From the NCBI RefSeq assembly GCF_001293465.1, contig NZ_JSYZ01000008.1, positions 1 to 64,000 on the forward strand: a stretch of 64,000 nt of DNA. Reading direction: 5' to 3'. The stretch comes from Pseudomonas asplenii. Lineage in GTDB: Bacteria > Pseudomonadota > Gammaproteobacteria > Pseudomonadales > Pseudomonadaceae. The notes under the pieces are model-generated. The model was not told the DNA's origin. It did not search any database and was given only the letters and a program-made list of their open reading frames with translations. This document shows, piece by piece, positions 26,872 to 40,632 of the stretch (its first letter is position 1; the number at the start of each line of letters is the position of its first letter). The translations under genes and the position numbers were made by a program.

Positions 26872-27579
26872 ATGACCGAGCTGGCGCGTTTGAAGTTTTA
26901 TGCCACTCAACCCCACTCTTGCAGCTATCTGCCCGAGGAGCAGGCGACTACGCTGTTCCTCGATCCTAGCCAGCCCATGGACGTGCATGTCTACGCAGAC
27001 CTGTCAGAAATGGGTTTCCGTCGTAGCGGCGACCACCTCTACCGGCCCCACTGCCAGAACTGCAACGCCTGCGTACCGGCACGCATTCCTGCGGCGCAGT
27101 TCCTGCCCAACCGCCAGCAGAAACGCATTCTCAAGCGCAACATGGACCTGGAAGTACGTGCCGCCAAGCCGCAGTTCAGCGAAGAGTACTTCGACCTGTA
27201 CCGCCGCTACATCGAGCAACGCCATGCCGATGGCGACATGTACCCGCCCAGCCGGGACCAGTTCTCGACCTTCCTGGTGCGCGACCTGCCCTTCTCCCGG
27301 TTCTACGAGTTTCGCCTGCAGGGGCGGCTGGTCGGCGTGGCGGTGACCGACCTGCTGCCCAACGGCCTGTCGGCGGTGTACACTTTCTACGAACCGGAGG
27401 AAGAACGTCGCAGCCTGGGGCGCTACGCCATTCTCTGGCAGATCGGCGAAACCCTGCGCCTGGGCCTGGATGCGGTCTATCTCGGGTACTGGATCAAGAA
27501 CTGCAAGAAGATGAACTACAAGACCCAGTACCGGCCAATCGAACTGCTGATCAATCAGCGCTGGGTCACACTCAACTGA
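26872..27579 (+). CDS. bpt: Aspartate/glutamate leucyltransferase Bpt
   Basis: This 235-residue Ate1-like transferase adds Leu to proteins with N-terminal Asp or Glu. The conserved N-terminal cysteine region is seen as '[10 protein letters not shown]', and the C-terminal GNAT-like domain ends 'Gly-Tyr-Trp-Ile-x-Asn-Cys-Lys-Lys-Met-Asn-Tyr-Lys'. The ATG at 26872 has GAGGG 7 nt upstream. With aat it forms the two-enzyme entry to the bacterial N-degron pathway. Confidence 0.94.
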   Translation: MTELARLKFYATQPHSCSYLPEEQATTLFLDPSQPMDVHVYADLSEMGFRRSGDHLYRPHCQNCNACVPARIPAAQFLPNRQQKRILKRNMDLEVRAAKPQFSEEYFDLYRRYIEQRHADGDMYPPSRDQFSTFLVRDLPFSRFYEFRLQGRLVGVAVTDLLPNGLSAVYTFYEPEEERRSLGRYAILWQIGETLRLGLDAVYLGYWIKNCKKMNYKTQYRPIELLINQRWVTLN

Positions 27580-27759
27580 GTACATCCCCGGCCAAAGCCC
27601 CTTCCATTCCAGTGGTAAAGCCCGCTGGAATCGGCCGGTTATTTTCGCTCGAAAGCACTAACCTCTTGGCGTGCAGGTGCTTTTTCGGGCACAATGCACG
27701 CCGCTTTTGCCTGGCGCAGTTGCACCGGGCCATTCACTGGACACCGAGGGCTTTACTGC

Positions 27760-27978
27760 ATGTCGAAAGAAGACAGCTTCGAAATGGAAGGCACTGTCGT
27801 CGACACCCTGCCAAACACCATGTTTCGCGTGGAATTGGAAAATGGGCACGTCGTAACCGCGCATATCTCCGGCAAGATGCGCAAGAACTACATTCGTATT
27901 CTTACCGGTGACAAAGTGCGCGTCGAGCTGACGCCCTACGACTTGAGCAAAGGGCGCATCACCTACCGCGCTCGTTAA
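27760..27978 (+). CDS. infA: Translation initiation factor IF-1
   Basis: This 72-residue OB-fold protein occupies the ribosomal A site during initiation. It begins Ser-Lys-Glu-Asp-Ser-Phe-Glu-Met and ends Gly-Arg-Ile-Thr-Tyr-Arg-Ala-Arg; length and ends are exactly those of the family. It has its own 180-bp upstream interval and a terminator 16 bp after the stop. Confidence 0.97.
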
Positions 27979-27993
27979 TCAGGTCGATACAAG

Positions 27994-28018
27994 ACGCCCG
28001 GCATTGCCGGGCGTTTTT
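27994..28018 (+). terminator. Terminator after infA
   Basis: The stem ACGCCCGGC-ATT-GCCGGGCGT runs into a T-run. Confidence 0.9.
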
Positions 28019-28076
28019 GTTTGCGCGGGTTGGGATAGTGGCCAGCCTTTGAAGGCAATGTCGATGCCACTGACGT

Positions 28077-28166
28077 CTTCGCGGGCAAGCCCGGCTCCTA
28101 CAGGAATGTGTCGTACGCGAGCGCGGGCACGACGATGAACCGTAGGAGCCGGGCTTGCCCGCGAAA
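28077..28166. repeat. REP palindromic pair between infA and clpA
   Basis: The arms TTCGCGGGCAAGCCCGGCTC (28078-28097, continuing CTAC) and its exact complement ending at 28165 flank a centre of about 40 bp. Confidence 0.85.
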
Positions 28167-28195
28167 AGGCCGGCGCAAGCAACACCCGATACAAA

Positions 28196-28227
28196 CAAAA
28201 ACGCCCGGCTAAGCCGGGCGTTTTTGC
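28196..28227 (-). terminator. Terminator after clpA (bidirectional)
   Basis: AAAAACGCCCGGCT-TA-GCCGGGCGTTTTT on the minus strand starts 15 bp after the clpA stop. It has T-runs on both strands, so it can also stop transcripts coming from infA. Confidence 0.88.
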
Positions 28228-28241
28228 ATGACAGCCTTGCA

Positions 28242-30512
28242 TCAAGCCATTTCAGCGGTGGTCTCGAAGTCGAAGGTCAGCTCGCCATCCTTGATGTCGA
28301 TGTGCACCACACCGCCATGCTCGGACAACTCGCCAAACAGGATCTCCTCGGCCAACGGACGCTTGATCTTGTCCTGGATCAGGCGCGCCATCGGACGTGC
28401 CCCCATGGCCGAATCGTAACCGCCCTCGGCCAGCCAGCTGCGGGCCGCATCGGTGACTTCCAGCTGTACGCGCTTGTCTTCCAGCTGCGCCTGCAGTTCG
28501 GTAAGGAACTTGTCCACCACGCTCTTGATGACCTCGTGACTGAGGCGACCAAACTGGATGATGGTGTCCAGACGGTTGCGGAACTCCGGCGTGAAGCTCT
28601 TCTTGATCACTTCCATGGCATCGGACGAATGATCCTGGTGAGTGAAGCCGATCGACGCCCGGGCCGCGGTTTCGGCACCGGCGTTGGTGGTCATGATCAG
28701 GATCACGTTGCGGAAGTCGGCCTTGCGCCCGTTGTTATCGGTCAGGGTACCGTGGTCCATGACCTGCAGCAGCAGGTTGAAGACTTCCGGGTGAGCCTTC
28801 TCGATCTCGTCGAGCAGCAGCACGCAATGCGGCTGCTTGGTGATGGCCTCGGTCAGCAGGCCACCCTGGTCGAAACCGACATAACCCGGAGGCGCACCGA
28901 TCAGGCGCGACACGGTATGACGCTCCATGTACTCGGACATGTCGAAACGCACCAGCTCGATGCCCATCGCCTTGGCCAGCTGCCGTGCCGCCTCGGTCTT
29001 GCCGACGCCGGTAGGGCCGGCGAACAGGAACGAACCGACCGGCTTGTCCGGCGACTTCAGCCCGGCACGGGACAGCTTGATGGCGGTCGACAGCGAGTCG
29101 ATGGCCGCATCCTGGCCGAACACGGTGAGCTTGAGGTCGCGCTCGAGGTTGCGCAGCAGTTCCTTATCGGAACTGGTGACGTGCTTCGGCGGAATCCGCG
29201 CGATTTTCGCGACGATATCCTCGACCTGCGGCACATCGATGCGCTTGACGCGCTTGTCCGCCGGCTGCAGACGCTGGAAGGCGCCCGCCTCGTCGATGAC
29301 GTCGATGGCCTTGTCCGGCATATGCCGGTCATTGATGTAGCGCGATGCCAGCTCGGCCGCCGCACGCAGCGCCTCTTCGCTGTATTCGATATTGTGGTGC
29401 TGCTCGAAACGCCCTTTCAGGCCGCGCAGGATACCGATGGTGTCCTCGACCGAGGGCTCGGTCACATCGACCTTCTGGAAACGCCGTGCCAGCGCACGGT
29501 CCTTCTCGAAGATGCCGCGGAATTCCTGGAAGGTGGTCGAGCCGATGCAACGGATATCACCCGAGGACAGCAGCGGCTTGAGCAGGTTCGAGGCATCCAT
29601 GACGCCGCCGGAAGCGGCACCGGCACCGATGATGGTGTGGATTTCGTCGATGAACAGGATCGCCTGCGGACGCTTTTTCAGCTCGCCGAGCAGCGCCTTG
29701 AAGCGCTTCTCGAAGTCGCCGCGGTACTTGGTACCGGCCAGCAGGGCGCCCAGGTCGAGGGAGTAGACCACACTGCTCGCCAGCAGGTCGGGCACCTGGT
29801 TGTCGACGATGCGCTTGGCCAGGCCTTCGGCGATCGCGGTCTTGCCGACGCCCGCCTCACCGACCAGCAACGGGTTGTTCTTGCGCCGCCGGGCGAGGAT
29901 CTGCGCCACGCGCTCGACCTCGTGCTCGCGCCCGACCAGTGGATCGATACGCCCCTGGCGCGCCAGCTCGTTGAGGTTGCTGGCATACGCATCCAGTGGG
30001 TTGCCTGAAGATGAAGACTCACCGCCCTCTTCGTCCTGCATATCCTGCTCGCTTTCGGAGTGATCGCCATGCCCTGGCACCTTGGAGATGCCATGGGCGA
30101 TGTAGTTGACGACATCGATACGCGCAACGCTTTGCTGCTTGAGCAGGAACACCGCCTGGCTTTCCTGCTCGCTGAAGATCGCGACGAGCACGTTGGCACC
30201 CGTCACCTCACGCTTACCGGAGCTCTGCACATGGAACACGGCCCGCTGCAGGACACGCTGGAAACCCAGGGTCGGCTGGGTCTCGCGATCTTCGTCATGC
30301 ACGGGGATCAACGGCGTGGTGGAGTCGATGAACTCCTGCAGGTCGTGCTTGAGTTTGTCGAGGTTCGCACCGCAGGCCCGTAGGACGGTAGCGGCTGCCT
30401 CGTTATCCAAAAGGGCCAGCAAAAGGTGCTCGACCGTCATGAATTCATGACGCTTCGAACGAGCCTCCTTGAAGGCAAGATTGAGGGTGACTTCGAGCTC
30501 GCGGTTTAACAT
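28242..30512 (-). CDS. clpA: ATP-dependent Clp protease ATPase subunit ClpA
   Basis: This 756-residue AAA+ unfoldase feeds substrates into ClpP. The N-terminal Clp-N double repeat (1-145) binds ClpS. AAA module 1 has Walker A Gly-Glu-Ala-Gly-Val-Gly-Lys-Thr near 215, and module 2 has Gly-Pro-Thr-Gly-Val-Gly-Lys-Thr near 495. The ClpP-docking loop 'Ile-Gly-Phe' is seen in 'Ala-Ser-Ile-Gly-Phe-Thr-His'. A short acidic, Ser/Gly-rich insert lies between the N-domain and module 1. It lies 28 bp after clpS in the same orientation. Confidence 0.97.
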   Translation of the reverse strand: MLNRELEVTLNLAFKEARSKRHEFMTVEHLLLALLDNEAAATVLRACGANLDKLKHDLQEFIDSTTPLIPVHDEDRETQPTLGFQRVLQRAVFHVQSSGKREVTGANVLVAIFSEQESQAVFLLKQQSVARIDVVNYIAHGISKVPGHGDHSESEQDMQDEEGGESSSSGNPLDAYASNLNELARQGRIDPLVGREHEVERVAQILARRRKNNPLLVGEAGVGKTAIAEGLAKRIVDNQVPDLLASSVVYSLDLGALLAGTKYRGDFEKRFKALLGELKKRPQAILFIDEIHTIIGAGAASGGVMDASNLLKPLLSSGDIRCIGSTTFQEFRGIFEKDRALARRFQKVDVTEPSVEDTIGILRGLKGRFEQHHNIEYSEEALRAAAELASRYINDRHMPDKAIDVIDEAGAFQRLQPADKRVKRIDVPQVEDIVAKIARIPPKHVTSSDKELLRNLERDLKLTVFGQDAAIDSLSTAIKLSRAGLKSPDKPVGSFLFAGPTGVGKTEAARQLAKAMGIELVRFDMSEYMERHTVSRLIGAPPGYVGFDQGGLLTEAITKQPHCVLLLDEIEKAHPEVFNLLLQVMDHGTLTDNNGRKADFRNVILIMTTNAGAETAARASIGFTHQDHSSDAMEVIKKSFTPEFRNRLDTIIQFGRLSHEVIKSVVDKFLTELQAQLEDKRVQLEVTDAARSWLAEGGYDSAMGARPMARLIQDKIKRPLAEEILFGELSEHGGVVHIDIKDGELTFDFETTAEMA

Positions 30513-30540
30513 AGTTCACCTCATACCCAACTGGTCGGCG

Positions 30541-30900
30541 TTAACCGTCCTTCTCGATTTCACAGAGTAGCGGATGCTGGCTTTCCCTGGCGTACTGGTT
30601 GACCTGCATGGCCTTTGTCTCGGCGATGTCGCGGGTAAACACTCCACATACTGCCCGTCCTTCCGTGTGAACCGCCAGCATGACCTTGGTGGCCAGCTCG
30701 CGATTCAAGTTAAAAAACACCTCGAGCACTTCGACGACGAAATCCATCGGTGTGTAGTCATCATTGAACAACACCACCTTGTACATCGGTGGCGCCTGCA
30801 ACGCAGGTTTCGCCTCCTGCATGGCAACGCCCGAGCCGTCGTCGTGGAAATCCGGGCGATCCTGATTGAATGTTAGTCGAATCTGGCTGATTGCATGCAT
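30541..30900 (-). CDS. clpS: ClpS adaptor for N-degron substrates
   Basis: This 119-residue adaptor binds bulky hydrophobic N-termini and delivers them to ClpA. After a flexible tail of 35 residues, the folded domain has '[16 protein letters not shown]', whose Asn-Asp and later His (Ala-Val-His-Thr-Glu-Gly) line the N-degron pocket. It is first in the clpS-clpA operon and divergent from cspD. Confidence 0.96.
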   Translation of the reverse strand: MHAISQIRLTFNQDRPDFHDDGSGVAMQEAKPALQAPPMYKVVLFNDDYTPMDFVVEVLEVFFNLNRELATKVMLAVHTEGRAVCGVFTRDIAETKAMQVNQYARESQHPLLCEIEKDG

Positions 30901-31126
30901 GGAAAGAAAGGTTCGTCAGTTGAGCAAATACAGTGATGGGGACAATCCGGCCCATTTCAAGACTGACCGAATGGTCACCTTGACTATCGGCAAATCGGTG
31001 TTACAACCAATAGAGACCAGATTGGGTAATAAAGGTCCATATCGTCAACCATTTTTCTGGTTCACGCAGTGAAGGATGAACTGGATGATACTCCAGTGAT
31101 GGGGTCGTTTGCAGAGGGATATGAGC

Positions 31127-31396
31127 ATGCCGAGCGGTAAGGTCAAGTGGTTCAACAACGCCAAGGGCTATGGTTTCGTCCTGGAAGAAGGCAAGGATGA
31201 AGACTTGTTTGCCCACTATTCAGCCATCCAGATGGACGGCTACAAAACCCTCAAGGCTGGCCAGGCCGTAAGCTTTGAGATCATCCAGGGCCCCAAAGGT
31301 CTGCATGCGGTCAACATACAGAGCGCTGCCGTAGTGACCCCAACCGATGACAAAGCATTGGTTTCCAAGAGCAAGGCGAACAACGTCAGCGCCTGA
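31127..31396 (+). CDS. cspD: Cold-shock-domain protein CspD
   Basis: This 89-residue single-stranded nucleic-acid-binding protein has RNP1 'Lys-Gly-Tyr-Gly-Phe-Val' and RNP2-like 'Asp-Leu-Phe-Ala-His-Tyr', plus a 20-residue tail beyond the cold-shock domain. In E. coli CspD inhibits replication in stationary phase. The ATG at 31127 (Met-Pro-Ser-Gly-Lys) is chosen because GAGGG lies about 8 nt upstream; the ATG at 31121 would be too close. It is divergent from clpS, as in E. coli. Confidence 0.93.
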   Translation: MPSGKVKWFNNAKGYGFVLEEGKDEDLFAHYSAIQMDGYKTLKAGQAVSFEIIQGPKGLHAVNIQSAAVVTPTDDKALVSKSKANNVSA

Positions 31397-31422
31397 GTCA
31401 TCTCACAGAAACATCCAGCTAT

Positions 31423-31462
31423 AAAAAAAGCCCGATTCAAGGATTTGAACCGGGCTTTTTTT
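31423..31462. terminator. Bidirectional terminator between cspD and icd
   Basis: AAAAAAAGCCCG and CGGGCTTTTTTT arms with extra ATTCAA/TTGAA pairing serve both convergent genes. Confidence 0.9.
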
Positions 31463-31476
31463 ATCGCCAATCCGTC

Positions 31477-32733
31477 TTACATGTGCGCGATCAGCGCGTC
31501 ACCGAAACCGGACGACGAAACGAGCTTGGCCCCCTCCATCAGACGCTCGAAGTCATAGGTCACGGTCTTGGCCCCGATGGCGCCATTGGTACCCTTAATG
31601 ATCAGGTCGGCAGCCTCGGTCCAGCCCAGGTGACGCAGCATCATTTCCGCCGAGAGGATCAGCGAGCCGGGGTTGACCTGGTCCTTGCCGGCATACTTCG
31701 GCGCTGTACCATGGGTGGCCTCGAACATGGCCACGGTGTCGGACAGGTTGGCACCCGGCGCAATGCCGATACCGCCCACCTCGGCCGCCAGGGCGTCGGA
31801 CAGGTAGTCACCGTTCAGGTTGAGGGTCGCGATCACGTCATATTCGGCCGGACGCAGCAGGATCTGCTGGAGCATGGCATCGGCGATGGCATCCTTGACC
31901 ACCACGTTGCGCCCGGTCTTGGGGTTCTTGAACTGCATCCACGGGCCACCGTCGAGCAGGGTCGCGCCGAACTCCTCTGCCGCCACCTCATAGGCCCATT
32001 CCTTGAAGGCACCTTCGGTGAACTTCATGATGTTGCCCTTGTGGACGATGGTCAGCGACTTGCGATCGTTGTCGACCACATATTGCAGGGCCTTGCGCGC
32101 CAGGCGCTTGGTGCCTTCCTTCGACACCGGCTTGACGCCGATACCGCAGTCCTGGTCGAAACGGATCTTGGTCACGCCCATTTCTTCCTTGAGGAACTTG
32201 ATGACCTTGTTCGCTTCCGGCGAACCGGCCTTCCACTCGATCCCGGCATAGATGTCCTCGGAGTTCTCGCGGAAGATCGTCATGTCGACATCGCCGGGCT
32301 TTTTCACCGGGCTCGGCACGCCCTCGAACCAGCGCACCGGGCGCAGGCAGACATACAGGTCGAGTTGCTGGCGCAGGGCCACGTTGAGCGAACGGATACC
32401 GCCACCCACCGGCGTGGTCAGCGGCCCCTTGATGGAAACCACATAGTCCTTGACCGCGTCCAGGGTTTCCTGGGGCAGCCAGGTGTCCTGGTCATAGACC
32501 TGGGTGGCCTTTTCGCCGGCATAGACTTCCATCCATGAGATCTTGCGCTTGCCACCGTAAGCCTTTTCGACAGCCGCATCGACGACCTTGATCATCACCG
32601 GGCTGATGTCGACGCCAATACCGTCACCTTCGATGAAAGGGATGATCGGGTGATCAGGAACATTGAGAGAGTGGTCTGCGTTGACGGTGATTTTGTCACC
32701 GACGGCTGGAACCTGAATCTTCTTGTATCCCAT
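31477..32733 (-). CDS. icd: NADP-dependent isocitrate dehydrogenase, homodimeric type
   Basis: This 418-residue TCA-cycle enzyme converts isocitrate to 2-oxoglutarate. The substrate loop '[10 protein letters not shown]' contains the serine that AceK phosphorylates in E. coli. The signature 'Asn-Leu-Asn-Gly-Asp-Tyr-Leu-Ser-Asp' and the NADP-specific 'His-Gly-Thr-Ala-Pro-Lys-Tyr' are present. The ATG at 32733 is chosen for GGAG 6 nt upstream. The divergent neighbour encodes an unrelated monomeric enzyme for the same reaction. Confidence 0.96.
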   Translation of the reverse strand: MGYKKIQVPAVGDKITVNADHSLNVPDHPIIPFIEGDGIGVDISPVMIKVVDAAVEKAYGGKRKISWMEVYAGEKATQVYDQDTWLPQETLDAVKDYVVSIKGPLTTPVGGGIRSLNVALRQQLDLYVCLRPVRWFEGVPSPVKKPGDVDMTIFRENSEDIYAGIEWKAGSPEANKVIKFLKEEMGVTKIRFDQDCGIGVKPVSKEGTKRLARKALQYVVDNDRKSLTIVHKGNIMKFTEGAFKEWAYEVAAEEFGATLLDGGPWMQFKNPKTGRNVVVKDAIADAMLQQILLRPAEYDVIATLNLNGDYLSDALAAEVGGIGIAPGANLSDTVAMFEATHGTAPKYAGKDQVNPGSLILSAEMMLRHLGWTEAADLIIKGTNGAIGAKTVTYDFERLMEGAKLVSSSGFGDALIAHM

Positions 32734-35463
<2,730 letters not shown>

Positions 35464-35481
35464 GCTCTCCGGCAAGACCAC

Positions 35482-35508
35482 AAGCCCCGGCCCCGTGCCG
35501 GGGTTTGT
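35482..35508 (+). terminator. Probable terminator after idh
   Basis: The stem CCCCGGC-CCCGT-GCCGGGG is followed by TTTGTG, a short T-run, 18 bp after the stop. Confidence 0.6.
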
Positions 35509-35518
35509 GTTTACCGCC

Positions 35519-35594
35519 CTGTAGGAGCGTGGCTTGCCCGCGAAGGCGGTCTCAAGGCCGCTAAAAGCTTCGCGGGCAAGCCACGCTCCTACAG
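35519..35594. repeat. Perfect REP inverted pair between idh and the Nudix gene
   Basis: Two 27-bp arms (35519-35545 and 35568-35594) are exact inverted copies around a 22-bp centre. This is the best-preserved REP doublet of the window, which suggests recent insertion or conversion. Confidence 0.9.
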
Positions 35595-35638
35595 GGGGCC
35601 GCGCAGCCCTTGTAGATAGGCGAGAAGGAACCGATCTT

Positions 35639-36085
35639 ATGGAATGGCAACCCCACATCACCGTCGCCACCGTCATCGAGGACCAGGGCCGTTTCCTGTT
35701 CGTCGAAGAACGGCAGGACGACCAGGTCGTCTTCAATCAGCCGGCCGGCCACCTCGATCCGAACGAAAGCCTGATCGAAGCCGCCCTGCGCGAAACCCTG
35801 GAGGAAACCGGCTGGGACGTCGAGCTCAGCGGCGTGATCGGCCTCTATCTGTACACCGCGCCGAGCAACGGCGTGACCTACCAGCGCGTATGCTTCGCCG
35901 GCAAACCACTGCGCCAGCGGCCCGACTATCAGTTGGACCACGGCATCATCGGTCCGCGCTGGCTGACTCGCGACGAGTTGCTGGCCCTGCGCCCGCAGTG
36001 GCGCAGCGAGCTGATCATCCGTTGTGTCGACGATTATCTCGCCGGCCCATTGCACAGTCTCGAACTGATCCGCCCTTCCCTTTAG
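35639..36085 (+). CDS. Nudix hydrolase (NudJ/YmfB type)
   Basis: This 148-residue nucleotide pyrophosphohydrolase has a complete Nudix box from 'Gly-His-Leu-Asp' through 'Arg-Glu-Thr-Leu-Glu-Glu-Thr-Gly-Trp', binding Mg by the Glu residues. Similar proteins next to mnmA include the phosphatase NudJ, active on thiamine pyrophosphate precursors and nucleoside phosphates. The ATG at 35639 has AAGGA about 8 nt upstream. It is followed by mnmA after 60 bp. Confidence 0.88.
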   Translation: MEWQPHITVATVIEDQGRFLFVEERQDDQVVFNQPAGHLDPNESLIEAALRETLEETGWDVELSGVIGLYLYTAPSNGVTYQRVCFAGKPLRQRPDYQLDHGIIGPRWLTRDELLALRPQWRSELIIRCVDDYLAGPLHSLELIRPSL

Positions 36086-36145
36086 CCTTGAAGGCCAGGG
36101 CCTGTTAGAATCGCGTCCTTTTTCGAAGACACTCATTGAATCCCT

Positions 36146-37276
36146 ATGCGTGATCCTGCTGCCACCGCCCCAGAAAACCTGCGCGTCATCGTCGGCATGT
36201 CCGGCGGCGTGGACTCTTCCGTTTCCGCCGTACTGCTCATGGAGCAGGGTTACCAGGTGGAAGGCCTGTTCATGAAGAACTGGGAGGAGGACGACGGTAC
36301 GGAGTACTGCACCGCCATGGACGATCTGGCGGACGCCCAGGCCGTGTGCGACAAGATCGGCATCAAGCTGCACACCGCCAACTTTGCCGCCGAATACTGG
36401 GACAACGTGTTCGAACATTTCCTGGCCGAGTACAAGGCCGGGCGTACGCCGAACCCGGACATCCTCTGCAACCGCGAAATCAAGTTCAAGGCGTTCCTCG
36501 ACTACGCCCTGAGCCTGGGCGCCGACCTGATCGCCACCGGCCACTACGTGCGCCGCCGCGATATCGACGGCCGCACCGAGCTGCTCAAGGGCCTGGACCC
36601 GAACAAGGACCAGAGCTACTTCCTGCACGCCGTCGGCGGCGAACAGATCGCCAAGACCCTGTTCCCGGTCGGCGAGCTGGAAAAACCGGCGGTGCGCGCC
36701 ATCGCCGAAAAACACGGCCTGGCCACCGCGAAGAAAAAGGACTCCACCGGTATCTGCTTCATCGGCGAACGGCGCTTCAGCGACTTCCTCAAGCAGTACC
36801 TGCCGGCCCAACCCGGCGAGATCAAGACCACCGACGGTGAAGTGATCGGCCGCCACCACGGCCTGATGTACCACACCATCGGCCAGCGCCAGGGCCTGGG
36901 CATCGGCGGCCTGAAGGACGCAGGCGACGAGCCGTGGTACGTGCTGCGCAAGGACCTGGAACACAACGAACTGATCGTCGGCCAGGGCAACGAACACCCG
37001 TGGCTGTTCTCCGGCGCCCTGCTCGCCTCGGAAATCTACTGGGTCAACCCGATCGACCTGAGCAGCCCGCGCAAGCTGACGGCGAAAGTCCGCTATCGCC
37101 AGGGCGACCAGCATTGCACCCTGCAAAAGACTGCCGACGGCTATCGTGCGGTGTTCGACGAACCTCAGCGCGCGGTCACTCCCGGCCAGTCCGTGGTGTT
37201 CTACGATGGCGAAGTCTGCCTCGGCGGCGGCGTCATCGAAGTGGCCGAACCGTCGGCTGACGGAGCACGCCCATGA
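36146..37276 (+). CDS. mnmA: tRNA-uridine 2-thiolase MnmA
   Basis: This 376-residue enzyme forms 2-thiouridine at position 34 of tRNA-Lys, Glu and Gln with sulfur delivered by TusE. The PP-loop Gly-Met-Ser-Gly-Gly-Val-Asp-Ser-Ser is near residue 18. The two catalytic cysteines are in 'Asp-Ile-Leu-Cys-Asn-Arg' (near 108) and 'Thr-Gly-Ile-Cys-Phe-Ile-Gly-Glu' (near 208). It overlaps hflD by 4 bp. Its sulfur donors are encoded by tusDCBE in this window. Confidence 0.97.
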   Translation: MRDPAATAPENLRVIVGMSGGVDSSVSAVLLMEQGYQVEGLFMKNWEEDDGTEYCTAMDDLADAQAVCDKIGIKLHTANFAAEYWDNVFEHFLAEYKAGRTPNPDILCNREIKFKAFLDYALSLGADLIATGHYVRRRDIDGRTELLKGLDPNKDQSYFLHAVGGEQIAKTLFPVGELEKPAVRAIAEKHGLATAKKKDSTGICFIGERRFSDFLKQYLPAQPGEIKTTDGEVIGRHHGLMYHTIGQRQGLGIGGLKDAGDEPWYVLRKDLEHNELIVGQGNEHPWLFSGALLASEIYWVNPIDLSSPRKLTAKVRYRQGDQHCTLQKTADGYRAVFDEPQRAVTPGQSVVFYDGEVCLGGGVIEVAEPSADGARP

Positions 37277-37896
37277 GCCCGATCCAGGAGCAGTTGACCG
37301 CCCTGGGCGGCGTGTTTCTCGCGGCGGTGCTGGTGGACCGGATCGCCAAGACCGGCCAGTCCAGCGAAGCCGGCGTCAGTTGCATGCTCGGCAGCCTGCT
37401 GATTCGCGACCCCAAGGACACCCTGGAGGTCTACGGCGGCGACGACATCAACCTGCGCGACGGCTATCGCGCCCTGATCGGCGCCCTCGAACGCGACCCG
37501 AGCGCCCTGCAACGCGAGCCGCTGCGCTACGCCCTGTCGATGCTCGGCCTGGAGCGCCAGCTGGCCAAGCGCGAGGACATGCTGGAAACCATCGGCAAGC
37601 GTCTGCCGCAGATCCAGTCCCAGGTCGAACACTTCGGCCCGGCCCACGAAAACGTGGTGGCGGCCTGCGGCGCACTGTACCAGGACACCCTCAGCACACT
37701 GCGCCAACGCATCCAGGTGCATGGCGACATGCGCAACCTGCAACAGCCGAGCAATGCCTCGAAAATCCGTGCCCTGCTGCTGGCCGGTATCCGTTCGGCC
37801 CGCCTCTGGCGCCAACTGGGCGGCCATCGCTGGCAGCTGGTGATCAGCCGCCGCAAGCTGCTCAAGGAACTCTATCCGTTGATGCGTAGCGCCTGA
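37273..37896 (+). CDS. hflD: High-frequency lysogenization protein HflD
   Basis: This 207-residue, mainly helical peripheral membrane protein contains '[15 protein letters not shown]' at its start. In E. coli HflD binds lambda CII and keeps it from DNA, so its presence affects lysogeny. It overlaps mnmA by 4 bp, the ordinary arrangement in gammaproteobacteria. Whether it acts on the CII-like protein of the local prophage is unknown, since that family is not lambda CII. Confidence 0.92.
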   Translation: MSPIQEQLTALGGVFLAAVLVDRIAKTGQSSEAGVSCMLGSLLIRDPKDTLEVYGGDDINLRDGYRALIGALERDPSALQREPLRYALSMLGLERQLAKREDMLETIGKRLPQIQSQVEHFGPAHENVVAACGALYQDTLSTLRQRIQVHGDMRNLQQPSNASKIRALLLAGIRSARLWRQLGGHRWQLVISRRKLLKELYPLMRSA

Positions 37897-39381
<1,485 letters not shown>

Positions 39382-39400
39382 TCGTACGGCACCCGCTCTG

Positions 39401-39426
39401 AACGCCCGGCTGAGCCGGGCGTTTTT
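39401..39426 (+). terminator. Terminator after purB
   Basis: AACGCCCGGC-TGA-GCCGGGCGTTTTT lies 20 bp after the stop. Confidence 0.92.
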
Positions 39427-39465
39427 ATTCCAGTCTGAAAAATACGATTTTTCAATAGGTTACAC

Positions 39466-40632
39466 ATGAATCCTGATACTCCTCTGCAACTTCTGGGCGG
39501 GCTCACCGCCCGGGAATTCCTGCGCGACTACTGGCAAAAGAAACCGCTGCTGATCCGCCAGGCGATTCCCGACTTCGAAAGCCCGATCGACGCTGACGAA
39601 CTGGCCGGCCTGGCCCTGGAAGAAGAAGTCGAATCGCGCGTGATCATCGAGCATGGCGAACGTCCGTGGGAACTGCGCCGCGGTCCGTTTTCCGAGGACG
39701 CCTTCAGCCAGTTGCCGGAACGTGAGTGGACCCTGCTGGTGCAGGCGGTCGACCAGTTCGTCCCGGAAGTCGCCGAGCTGCTGGAGCATTTCCGCTTCCT
39801 GCCGAGCTGGCGGATCGACGATGTGATGATCAGCTTCGCCACCCCGGGTGGCAGCGTCGGCCCGCACTTCGACAACTACGACGTGTTCCTGCTGCAGGGC
39901 AAGGGCAAGCGCCACTGGAAGATCGGCCAGATGTGCGATTCCGAAAGCACCCTGCTGGAGCACGCCGACCTGCGCATCCTCGCCGACTTCGAGGAAACCG
40001 AGGGTTGGGTGCTGGAACCGGGCGACATGCTCTATCTGCCACCACGCCTGGCCCACTGCGGCGTCGCCGTGGACGACTGCATGACCTACTCGGTGGGTTT
40101 CCGCGCCCCAAGCGCCGCTGAAGTGCTGACCCACTTCACCGACTTCCTCAGCCAGTTCCTGCCGGACGAAGAGCGCTACACCGATGCCGACGCCCAGCCG
40201 GCGGTCGACCCGCACCAGATTCAGCACGACGCCCTCGACCGCCTCAAGAGCCTGCTGGCCGAGCACATGAGCGACGAGCGCCTGCTGCTGACCTGGTTCG
40301 GCCAGTTCATGACCGAGCCACGCTACCCGGAACTGGTGGTCGGCCCGGAACTGGAAGAAGAAGACCTGCTCGCCGGCCTGGAGCACGGTGCCATACTGAT
40401 TCGTAACCCGAGTGCACGCCTGGCCTGGTCGGAAGTCGACGACGACCTGCTGCTGTTCGCCAGCGGCCAGAGCCGTTACCTGCCAGGCAAGCTGCGCGAG
40501 CTGCTGAAGATGATCTGTGCAGCCGAAGCCCTGCACATCGACAACCTCGGCCCATGGCTGGCGGACGAGGATGGACGCAGCCTGCTGTGCGAGCTGGTCA
40601 AACAAGGAAGCGTGGGATTTGCCGATGAATAG
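39466..40632 (+). CDS. roxA: Ribosomal oxygenase RoxA-like (50S L16 arginine hydroxylase)
   Basis: This 388-residue Fe(II)/2-oxoglutarate JmjC-type dioxygenase is orthologous in look to E. coli YcfD/RoxA, which hydroxylates an arginine of ribosomal protein L16. The iron triad is visible as His-Phe-Asp in 'Gly-Pro-His-Phe-Asp-Asn-Tyr-Asp' and a distal His in 'Arg-Leu-Ala-His-Cys-Gly-Val'. A winged-helix C-terminal domain follows. The gene overlaps the GNAT gene by 8 bp. Confidence 0.92.
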   Translation: MNPDTPLQLLGGLTAREFLRDYWQKKPLLIRQAIPDFESPIDADELAGLALEEEVESRVIIEHGERPWELRRGPFSEDAFSQLPEREWTLLVQAVDQFVPEVAELLEHFRFLPSWRIDDVMISFATPGGSVGPHFDNYDVFLLQGKGKRHWKIGQMCDSESTLLEHADLRILADFEETEGWVLEPGDMLYLPPRLAHCGVAVDDCMTYSVGFRAPSAAEVLTHFTDFLSQFLPDEERYTDADAQPAVDPHQIQHDALDRLKSLLAEHMSDERLLLTWFGQFMTEPRYPELVVGPELEEEDLLAGLEHGAILIRNPSARLAWSEVDDDLLLFASGQSRYLPGKLRELLKMICAAEALHIDNLGPWLADEDGRSLLCELVKQGSVGFADE

